20,430 nt of DNA from Deltaproteobacteria bacterium (lineage in GTDB: Bacteria; Desulfobacterota; Dissulfuribacteria; Dissulfuribacterales; QOAL01): positions 1 through 20,430 of the forward strand of contig JALSKY010000078.1 in assembly GCA_026988585.1 (NCBI GenBank). Reading direction: 5' to 3'. This document shows, piece after piece, positions 14,132 to 20,430 of this stretch (positions within the stretch are counted from its first letter, which is position 1; every line of letters begins with the position of its first letter). The notes under the pieces were generated by a model. The model saw nothing but the letters and a program-made list of their open reading frames with translations, was not told where the DNA came from and ran no database searches. Position numbers and translations under genes: made by a program.

Positions 14132-15043
14132 TTATTTTGCATCATCGCCCTTTATATGTGTGAGATACCTGAGCAGATCATTGTCAGTTGAGATCACCAG
14201 GGTTGTATCTCCCATAAGAGAGCGTTTGTAGTTTTCAAGTGTGCGCAGAAAGGCAAAGAATTCCGGGTCTCTCTTATATGCTTCTGCATATATCTTGGCT
14301 GCTTCGGCATCTGCCCCGCCCTTTATCTCCTGGGCCTTTCTGTATGCCTCGGATGTGATCCTCTTGAGCTCTCGATCCTTGTCGCCGGCAATCCTGGCAG
14401 CTTCACCAGCGCCTTCAGCCCTGAACTGTTCAGCAATCCTTTTTCTCTCAGCAATCATGCGGGCATAGACCTTTTTCCTAACATCTTCAACATAGTTGAT
14501 CCGTTTGAATCGGAAATCGATGATCTCGATTCCAAGATCCTTTACCTTGGGTTTGGCATTTTCCAAGACCTCTTGCGCAAGTTGGGCACGGCCATATTTC
14601 ACCTTCTCTTCGGTGGCTTTATGCTCTCCAGTAACGACCAGCTCTATCAGCTTGTGTCTGGCAACTACGTTCCTTGTGCCTCCATCCAGGATATCATCCA
14701 GCCTGGTCTGGGCTATACGTTCATTTCTTAGCCTCTGGAAGAAGAGAAGTGGATCCGCAATCCTCCAGCGTGCATAAGTATCCACCCAGATAAATCTTTT
14801 GTCTGCAGTGGGAATCTGGTTTGGGTCCCCATCCCAGGCGAGAAAACGTTTTTCAAAATAGTTGGCCGTCTGGACAAAGGGCAGCTTGAAGTGTAGGCCG
14901 GGTTCAGTGATGGGATTGCCAACCGGCTTTCCAAACTGGGTTATTATCACCTGCTGCATCTCATTGACTGTATAGAATGATCCACCCAGGATAAGGATGG
15001 CCAGAATGATACCCACTATGGATATCCCTGAAAGGATTTTCAT
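14132..15043 (-). CDS. hflC: HflC, SPFH-domain modulator of FtsH
   Basis: HflC and HflK form a large membrane-anchored cage around the FtsH protease. This 303-residue protein has an N-terminal membrane anchor (residues about 5-24, ISIVGIILAILILGGSFYTV), then the SPFH domain with VNEMQQVIITQFGKPVG and EPGLHFKLPFVQ. A long helical section follows, including IAERKRIAEQFRAEGAGEAA and GGADAEAAKIYAEAYKRDPE, ending in FLRTLENYKRSL and a short tail. These blocks match HflC and not HflK. The ATG lies two bases beyond the hflK stop, and the hairpin at 13991-14020 lies downstream. Confidence 0.95.
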   Translation of the reverse strand: MKILSGISIVGIILAILILGGSFYTVNEMQQVIITQFGKPVGNPITEPGLHFKLPFVQTANYFEKRFLAWDGDPNQIPTADKRFIWVDTYARWRIADPLLFFQRLRNERIAQTRLDDILDGGTRNVVARHKLIELVVTGEHKATEEKVKYGRAQLAQEVLENAKPKVKDLGIEIIDFRFKRINYVEDVRKKVYARMIAERKRIAEQFRAEGAGEAARIAGDKDRELKRITSEAYRKAQEIKGGADAEAAKIYAEAYKRDPEFFAFLRTLENYKRSLMGDTTLVISTDNDLLRYLTHIKGDDAK

Positions 15044-15044
15044 G

Positions 15045-16046
15045 TTATTTTCCTCCTTTTTCGGTGGGTTGGGTAAGCTGGAGCATGGGCAGGATCCCTT
15101 TTACGGCCTGATCCACTATGATCTTCTTTGTGATCTTGGTGTAGATCTCATCCATGGTCTCCAGGTAGAGGCGGCGTCTGGTAATTTCCGGGGCCATGAT
15201 GTAGGCATCCAGGAGCCTATTGAAGAAGACTGCATCTCCCTTGGCCCTGTTTATCCTGTCCGTGGCGTAACCCTCTGCCTCCTGTATGGTGCGCAGGGCC
15301 TCTCCCTTTGCCCGCGGGATGACCTTGTTGTATTCTGCCAGGGCATCATTGATCATTCTTTCCTTCTCCTGCTGGGCCTGGTTTACCTCATTGAAGGATG
15401 GTTTGACAGGATCAGGCGGATTCACGTCCTGAAGGACTATCTGCTCAATCACTATACCTGTTTCATATTGATCGCACAGTTTCTGAAGCTTTACCTTGGC
15501 TACATCAGCCAGTTCCTGTCTTCCAGTGGTCAGGATCTCATTGACTGTTCTGTCTCCAACCACAGCTCTCATTACAGCCTCATTCATATCCCTGAAGGTC
15601 TGTCTCAGGGATTTGACCTTGAAGAGAAATTTATAGGGATCTCCTATTCTGTATTGGGTTATCCACTCTACAACTGCAACATTGAGATCCCCTGTAAGCA
15701 TCAATGATTCATTGTGATAATCTCTGTCCACATATGTGGTTCGTACCCCTGGAATAGCGGTTCTGAAGCCAAACTCCTCCTTGAGCTGTCTTTGCACAGG
15801 GACCTTTATGACCTTTTCAAATGGTGGTGGGAGTTTGAAGTGTAGGCCAGGCGGGGTTTCCTTGACGAATTTGCCAAACCTTAGAACCACTCCCACCTCT
15901 TCCGGCTCTACCGTGTACCAGCAATTCCATAAAATGAAGGCTATCAGGATGAAGGGTATGAAGGTAGCCAGTGAACGGATCTGGCGACCATCAGGCATTT
16001 TGACCTCTCTAAGGTCTCTTGGCATCTGGTGTTTTCCGAACTCCAT
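15045..16046 (-). CDS. hflK: HflK, SPFH-domain modulator of FtsH
   Basis: This is the HflK partner in the HflKC-FtsH complex. It has 333 residues: a short cytoplasmic N-terminus, a membrane span near residues 27-44 (LATFIPFILIAFILWNCWYT), and an SPFH domain with VEPEEVGVVLRFGKFVKETP and PGLHFKLPPPFEKV. Then come RMINDALAEYNKVIPRAKGE and AEGYATDRINRAKGDA in the helical part, and RRRLYLETMDEIYTKITKK. The Gly/Pro-rich N-terminal extension of E. coli HflK is nearly absent. The gene starts 10 bases after the DUF808 stop and ends one base before hflC. Confidence 0.94.
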   Translation of the reverse strand: MEFGKHQMPRDLREVKMPDGRQIRSLATFIPFILIAFILWNCWYTVEPEEVGVVLRFGKFVKETPPGLHFKLPPPFEKVIKVPVQRQLKEEFGFRTAIPGVRTTYVDRDYHNESLMLTGDLNVAVVEWITQYRIGDPYKFLFKVKSLRQTFRDMNEAVMRAVVGDRTVNEILTTGRQELADVAKVKLQKLCDQYETGIVIEQIVLQDVNPPDPVKPSFNEVNQAQQEKERMINDALAEYNKVIPRAKGEALRTIQEAEGYATDRINRAKGDAVFFNRLLDAYIMAPEITRRRLYLETMDEIYTKITKKIIVDQAVKGILPMLQLTQPTEKGGK

Positions 16047-16056
16047 AAGTTCTCTC

Positions 16057-16974
16057 CTATTTAATGTCTGTTTTCCTCTTTCTGTCTGTTCTCAGAAATT
16101 TCCTTTTTATTCTGTAAATCCCCTGTTGTGCAGATAGGGCCAGTATCCCTATAATGCCTCCTGTTAATATTTCTGCCAGAGGGGATGGAATGGCAGTTAC
16201 AGGATGCAGCAGATGGATGTTATGGATGAAAATTCCTCCTGCCACCATGAGCATGGCTAATGTACCTATAATGCCCAGCATCCTTATTGTGAGAGGCAGG
16301 CCTTTTATCAAGGCTATTCCCAATTTTTCCAATATACGGTTTTGGCCTCTACCAATCTCTACCAGTTTCAGGCCAAGATCATCCATCTTGACCAGGGCTG
16401 CCACAAGCCCGTACACCCCAATAGTCGCTAACAGAGCCACAAATGAGACAACTACCATCTGGATCCAGATCGGTTGATCAGTTACTGTCCCTATGGCCAC
16501 TATAACGATTTCGATGGACAAGATGAAATCTGTTCTGATGGCTGATTTGATCTTCTCCCTCTCAGTTTCATCCGGGGAGGTCTCTATGTAGGAATGTCCG
16601 GTCTCCTTTGCAGGTGAATGGGTGACATCTGATGAAAATCTGTAAATAAGCCACTCAAAAATCTTTTCTGCCCCCTCATAGGCCAGGTAAACCCCGCCAG
16701 CGATAAGTACCGGGACAATGAGCCAGGGTGCCAGAATACTCAGGATGAATGCGGCAGGCAGGATGATCATCTTGTTGATAAACGAACCCTTAGTGATCTG
16801 CCAGATAACCGGAAGCTCCCGGGAGGGGGGAAATCCTGTAGCTTTTTCAGCATTTACTGCCAGATCGTCGCCAAGGATTCCAGCCGTCTTTTTCGTAGCC
16901 AGTTTACCTATGACAGCCACATCATCCATGAGTGCGGCTACGTCGTCGAGTAGTGCAAGGATACCTGATGCCAT
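16057..16974 (-). CDS. DUF808 (YedI-like) membrane protein
   Basis: This 305-residue inner-membrane protein belongs to the DUF808/YedI family, whose function is unknown. The N-terminus MASGILALLDDVAALMDDVA followed by KLATKKTAGILGDDLAVNAE is the family hallmark. About five or six membrane segments follow, for example IILPAAFILSILAPWLIVPV and IQMVVVSFVALLATIGVYGL, with the conserved GGVYLAYEGAEKI between. The ATG at 16972-16974 has AAAAAGGT just upstream, part of a tandem 17-base repeat. The gene precedes hflK by 10 bases and follows xerC by 57 bases, so it appears to be in the xerC-hflKC operon. Confidence 0.92.
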   Translation of the reverse strand: MASGILALLDDVAALMDDVAVIGKLATKKTAGILGDDLAVNAEKATGFPPSRELPVIWQITKGSFINKMIILPAAFILSILAPWLIVPVLIAGGVYLAYEGAEKIFEWLIYRFSSDVTHSPAKETGHSYIETSPDETEREKIKSAIRTDFILSIEIVIVAIGTVTDQPIWIQMVVVSFVALLATIGVYGLVAALVKMDDLGLKLVEIGRGQNRILEKLGIALIKGLPLTIRMLGIIGTLAMLMVAGGIFIHNIHLLHPVTAIPSPLAEILTGGIIGILALSAQQGIYRIKRKFLRTDRKRKTDIK

Positions 16975-16981
16975 TCAGACC

Positions 16982-17015
16982 TTTTTGAGAACCTTACTTT
17001 TTTGAGAACCTTACT
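16982..17015. repeat. Two-copy 17-base tandem repeat
   Basis: TTTTTGAGAACCTTACT occurs twice in perfect tandem (16982-16998 and 16999-17015) between xerC and the DUF808 gene. On the minus strand each unit carries an AAGG core, and the leftmost copy adjoins the ribosome binding region of the DUF808 gene. Confidence 0.9.
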
Positions 17016-17031
17016 ATATTGTAGAGGCCAG

Positions 17032-17961
17032 TCACTTTTTTTTTGCCCTAGGGTGGGCTTTGTCATAGATTTCAGCCAGTTTTGCCATGTTCACATGGGT
17101 ATATCTTTGGGTTGTGGAGATTGATACATGCCCCAGAAGTTCTTGGATAACCCGAAGATCGGCACCTGATTCCAGCAGATGTGTGGCCATGGAGTGTCTG
17201 AAGGTGTGGGGGGTTATTCGCAGGCCGGAACCGGTAAGCAACCTTCTCTTGGCCACTATTCTCTGAATGGTTCTTGGACTAAGTCGCGTTGCTGATCTGT
17301 TCAGAAACAGGGCTGACTCATCCCTGCGTCCCCTCTTTTTCAGCAGGTTGTCCCTCTCTTCCAGATAATATACAAGGGCTTTTCGCGCCTTTTTCCCAAA
17401 GGGTATGATCCGTTCCTTTCTTCCCTTACCTTTAACTCGAATGGTTTCGACCTCCCAGTTGATATCATCACAGTCTATGCCGGATATTTCACTCACACGA
17501 GCACCCGTGCTGTAGAGGAGTTCTAACATGGCGAAGTCCCTTATATTTTGAAAGGTTTCTCTCCTTCCTCCTGTGGGCTCCCTTACCTCTATCATGGCAA
17601 AGGTCTGATCCACACTCATACATGCAGGTAATTTGCGGCCTTGCAGGGAGAAAGAGATGGGTTCTGCAGGATTAAACTCTATCTCTCCCTGGCGCTGAAG
17701 AAATTTGAAGAACCCTTTGACCGCCGAGAGCTTTCTGGCAATGGAACTCCGTTGCAGCCCGCGGTTCCTGAGCCCGTTCAGCCATAGGCGTATCTCCCTT
17801 GGGTCAACATCTTGCAATCGCCTGTCATTTTTTCTCAGAAATTCAGCAAAATCTCTGAGGTCCCGCTGATAGGCAGCAACAGTGTTTGGGGATGCCATCC
17901 TTTCTGCCATGAGATAGGAGCTGTACTCCTGAATTGCCTTGTGAAATACTGTTTTTCCCAT
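17032..17961 (-). CDS. xerC: Tyrosine recombinase XerC
   Basis: This 309-residue recombinase is of the chromosome-dimer resolution type. The N-terminal SAM-like domain reads YSSYLMAERMASPNTVAAYQ. The catalytic set is complete: Arg155 in STGARVSEISG, Lys179 in VKGKGRKERIIPFG, His252 and Arg255 in PHTFRHSMATHLLESGADLR, His278 in LGHVSISTTQRYTHV, and nucleophile Tyr287. Length and motifs fit the housekeeping XerC/XerD group and not a phage integrase, although I cannot exclude XerD. The neighbours dprA and topA on the other side support xerC, because these genes cluster in many bacteria. The ATG has only a weak AGAAG nearby. Confidence 0.9.
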   Translation of the reverse strand: MGKTVFHKAIQEYSSYLMAERMASPNTVAAYQRDLRDFAEFLRKNDRRLQDVDPREIRLWLNGLRNRGLQRSSIARKLSAVKGFFKFLQRQGEIEFNPAEPISFSLQGRKLPACMSVDQTFAMIEVREPTGGRRETFQNIRDFAMLELLYSTGARVSEISGIDCDDINWEVETIRVKGKGRKERIIPFGKKARKALVYYLEERDNLLKKRGRRDESALFLNRSATRLSPRTIQRIVAKRRLLTGSGLRITPHTFRHSMATHLLESGADLRVIQELLGHVSISTTQRYTHVNMAKLAEIYDKAHPRAKKK

Positions 17962-18114
17962 ATCTTCTTATATTATGCGTTTTTTCTCACAGATTATCAG
18001 AAGATATCCGTTCTTCAAACAATGTTTGTGAACAGCGGAACTGCTTCGATTTTTTTTAGACAGTAGCCTTTTCGGGTCGATCATACATTAAAGATATCTA
18101 TATACGGGTTGACA

Positions 18115-19248
18115 ATGAAAATGAAAGAGAACAGTTTGAGTGAGAAAGAGGCATGGATAGCCCTGCAGGGTGTTTCCGGCATAGGCAGTGTCCTGGCACA
18201 CAGGCTTGTAAAACATTTCGGAAGCGCCAGGGATGTTTGGGGGCATTCCGTATGGGATTATTGTGCTGTGAACAGGGTTGGGACCGATCTAGCCCAGAAT
18301 CTTGCAAAGGGGCCGGATATGAAGAGGGTCTCTGCCATCCTATCCAGGACAGAAAAGCTGGGGGCATGGGTGATTCATCCTGGTTCAGCCGCCTATCCTC
18401 CCCGTCTTCTTGAGATATATGATCCGCCGGTCGTCCTTTATGGAAGAGGTGATCCCGATCTGCTTCAAAAAAAAGGTGTTGCCATTATTGGTTCCAGGCG
18501 CGCCTCTTCCTACGGCCGCTCTGTGGCGTCCAGGCTGGCTGGAGGAGTTGCTGCTGCAGGGCTGGTGGTCATATCAGGCATTGCTGCAGGGATTGATGGA
18601 GTGTCGCATCAGGCTGCCATGGAAGCAGGCGGACTGACTGTAGGGGTAAAAGGGTGTGGAATAGACCAAGTATATCCTAAGCACCACAGGGGCCTTGAGG
18701 AGAAGATGGTAGAGCAGGGGGCGGTAGTTACAGAATATCCCCCTGGTACACCTCCTGATGCCTCCCATTTTCCAGAAAGGAATCGCATCATCAGTGGGTT
18801 GTCAATGGCTGTAGTGGTGGTGGAGGCAGGATCCAGGAGCGGTTCCCTTATTACTGCCAGGCTGGCTGCCGAGCAGGGGCGTGATGTGATGGCAGTGCCA
18901 GGCACTGTTTTTTCCTGGGGCAGTCAGGGCCCCCATCGTCTCATAAAGCAGGGTGCGGCTCTGGTTCAGGATTCGTCAGAAGTGTTGGAAGAGCTTGGTG
19001 TAGAGGTGGGTGAGGGTTTTCATTCCCATGAAGTAGAACGGGATGATCTTTCACGAGAAGAGAAACAGGTCATTGACAACCTGGTTGAAGAGCCGCAACA
19101 TATAGATTCTATTTGTGCTGCCTGTAAAATGCCGGTGCAGGTAGTAAGCCGGGTTCTGCTCGGTCTGGAGATAAAGGGAGTTGTTGTTTCTTTCCCAGGC
19201 AGTCGTTACGGGTTGAATACAACATCGTCCGGAAAAGAGGATTCATGA
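18115..19248 (+). CDS. dprA: DNA-processing protein DprA
   Basis: DprA loads RecA on incoming single-stranded DNA during transformation. Counting from the ATG at 18115 the product is 377 residues; a TTG two codons earlier at 18109 is an alternative, and neither has a good Shine-Dalgarno sequence. A SAM-like N-terminal domain (LQGVSGIGSVLAHRLVKHFG) precedes the Rossmann core with VAIIGSRRASSYG, VISGIAAGIDGVSHQAAMEA, FPERNRIISGLSMAVVVVEA and GSRSGSLITARLAAEQGRDV. A C-terminal winged-helix-like domain follows (about residues 300-370). The gene is divergent from xerC and its stop overlaps the topA start. Confidence 0.95.
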   Translation: MKMKENSLSEKEAWIALQGVSGIGSVLAHRLVKHFGSARDVWGHSVWDYCAVNRVGTDLAQNLAKGPDMKRVSAILSRTEKLGAWVIHPGSAAYPPRLLEIYDPPVVLYGRGDPDLLQKKGVAIIGSRRASSYGRSVASRLAGGVAAAGLVVISGIAAGIDGVSHQAAMEAGGLTVGVKGCGIDQVYPKHHRGLEEKMVEQGAVVTEYPPGTPPDASHFPERNRIISGLSMAVVVVEAGSRSGSLITARLAAEQGRDVMAVPGTVFSWGSQGPHRLIKQGAALVQDSSEVLEELGVEVGEGFHSHEVERDDLSREEKQVIDNLVEEPQHIDSICAACKMPVQVVSRVLLGLEIKGVVVSFPGSRYGLNTTSSGKEDS

Positions 19249-20430
19249 AAAAAGGACTGGTTATTGTTGAGTCACCTACAAAGGTAAGAACTCTAAAGAG
19301 ATATCTTGGTAAGGATTTCGAGATAAAGGCCTCGGTTGGGCATGTGAAGGATCTGCCAAAGAAGCGTCTTGGCGTGGACAAGGAGCATGGATTTGCGCCG
19401 GAATATGAGGTGATACGCGGCAAAGGCAAGGTTCTCAAGGAGCTCAAGACAGCTGCCAATAAGGTTGAGGATATATATCTGGCTCCTGACCCAGACCGTG
19501 AGGGTGAGGCTATAGCCTGGCACATAGCCCAGGAACTCAAAAAGGGGAGGAAGAAGAATGGTCGGAAGTTTCACAGGGTTCTTTTCCATGAACTCACCAA
19601 GGATGCTGTGAGAAGGGCCATTGAGTCGCCTGTGGAGCTGAACCAGAGCCGGTTCGAGTCCCAGCAGGCCAGGAGGATTCTGGACAGGCTGGTAGGCTAT
19701 GAGCTCTCTCCTCTGCTCTGGGAGAAGGTCAGGCGTGGGCTTTCTGCTGGAAGGGTGCAGTCTGTGGCGGTGCGGCTGATCTGTGACCGGGAAAGGGAGA
19801 TCCAGAATTTTGTTCCTGAAGAGTACTGGACCATCACCGTCAATGCTGAAGGGTCACAACCCCCTCCTGTAGATCTGAAGCTCTGGGGGCTTAAGGGCAA
19901 AAAGATAGAGATCAAAGATGAAAAGTCAGCCAGGGAGATAGAAAAATATCTATGCAGTGCCGATCTGGTGGTTAAGAAGGTCATCAGGAAAGAGAGAAAG
20001 AAACATCCTCCTGCCCCTTTTATCACCAGCACCATGCAGCAGGATGCTGCCAGACGGTTGGGTTTTTCAGCAAAAAAGACCATGACCCTTGCTCAGCGTC
20101 TCTATGAGGGGATAGAGATTGGCAAGGGCGGACCAGTCGGGCTCATAACATATATGAGGACGGATTCGGTGCGTGTGGCCAATGAGGCAGTGAATGCTGC
20201 CAGGGAATATATTGCTTCTGAATTTGGCAAGGAGTATCTCCCTGCCAGCCGCCGTGTATTGAAAAAGGGGAAACTGGCACAGGATGCCCATGAAGCCATC
20301 CGTCCTACCGATGTCAACAGAACGCCTGAGAGTCTCAAGCATCATCTGGAGAGGGATTTGTGGCGTCTCTATGACCTTATTTACAGGCGTTTCCTTGCAT
20401 CTCAGATGGCCCCGGCCGTTTATGATCAGA
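19245..20430 (+). CDS. topA: DNA topoisomerase I, N-terminal part (partial)
   Basis: This is a type IA topoisomerase that relaxes negative supercoils. About 395 codons are visible and the gene runs off the right edge. The toprim domain starts MKKGLVIVESPTKVRTLKRY, with Glu9 and the acidic triad Asp82, Asp84 and Glu86 in LAPDPDREGEAIAWH. Further family blocks are ESQQARRILDRLVGYELSPL and LSAGRVQSVAVRLICDRE. The active-site Tyr303 lies in GLITYMRTDSVRV, and QDAHEAIRPTDV follows. The ATG at 19245-19247 overlaps the dprA TGA by four bases (ATGA), with AAAAGAGG before it, so the genes are translationally coupled. Confidence 0.97.
   Translation, partial: MKKGLVIVESPTKVRTLKRYLGKDFEIKASVGHVKDLPKKRLGVDKEHGFAPEYEVIRGKGKVLKELKTAANKVEDIYLAPDPDREGEAIAWHIAQELKKGRKKNGRKFHRVLFHELTKDAVRRAIESPVELNQSRFESQQARRILDRLVGYELSPLLWEKVRRGLSAGRVQSVAVRLICDREREIQNFVPEEYWTITVNAEGSQPPPVDLKLWGLKGKKIEIKDEKSAREIEKYLCSADLVVKKVIRKERKKHPPAPFITSTMQQDAARRLGFSAKKTMTLAQRLYEGIEIGKGGPVGLITYMRTDSVRVANEAVNAAREYIASEFGKEYLPASRRVLKKGKLAQDAHEAIRPTDVNRTPESLKHHLERDLWRLYDLIYRRFLASQMAPAVYDQ

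Noticed and set aside
17032..17961. Tyrosine recombinase as integrase of a mobile element
   Set aside because: The gene has the Xer length and motifs, sits beside dprA and topA, and no tRNA, attachment repeat or cargo genes are nearby.
19650..19670. A GGTTCGAGTCC stretch resembling the T-arm of a tRNA
   Set aside because: It lies in the topA reading frame, encodes the conserved NQSRFESQQARR block, and no acceptor or anticodon arms surround it.

Overview
The window looks like a chromosomal housekeeping segment from a Gram-negative anaerobic or microaerobic bacterium, most likely Desulfobacterota (former Deltaproteobacteria). The reasons are a 135-residue protein that looks like the DVU0772 family of sulfate reducers, a selenocysteine-type SelD, a cytochrome bd operon with a DUF4492 gene, and hemL placed directly upstream of atpB. 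Base composition is moderate and even. I see no transposase, prophage, CRISPR array, tRNA or rRNA.

Layout. Positions 1-2051 (minus): the 5' part of atpB (F0 subunit a) preceded by hemL, with a 337-base gap that holds a good promoter and possible leader structure. Positions 2205-5201 (plus): an unrecognised multi-spanning membrane protein, then a YgiQ-type radical SAM protein. Positions 5265-5672 (minus): a DVU0772-like protein with its own promoter and a strong terminator hairpin. Positions 5770-9424 (minus): a compact respiratory operon in the order Rrf2-type Fe-S regulator, DUF4492, cydA, cydB, and an unlisted 30-residue single-span ORF with a perfect Shine-Dalgarno sequence, probably a small bd-oxidase subunit. 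An AT-rich palindrome overlaps the -10 of the regulator promoter and suggests autoregulation.

Positions 9581-10885 (plus): a creatininase-family hydrolase, possibly read from a leaderless mRNA, and a TlpA/ResA-like thioredoxin lipoprotein. Positions 10967-12455 (minus): a DUF1232 membrane protein overlapping selD. The naive selD ORF is truncated: reading through an in-frame TGA at 11960-11962 restores the complete N-terminus with selenocysteine at the catalytic position, followed by a SECIS-like stem-loop. Positions 12742-13860 (plus): an unrecognised 372-residue protein. Positions 14132-17961 (minus): xerC, a DUF808 (YedI-like) membrane protein, hflK and hflC, probably one operon. Positions 18115-20430 (plus): dprA and the 5' part of topA, overlapping by 4 bases.

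The most rewarding items are the 30-residue bd-associated ORF, the selenoprotein SelD that an ordinary gene caller would truncate, and the self-contained Rrf2-DUF4492-cydAB-small-subunit operon. No wholly new multi-gene system such as a defence island or biosynthetic cluster is visible.
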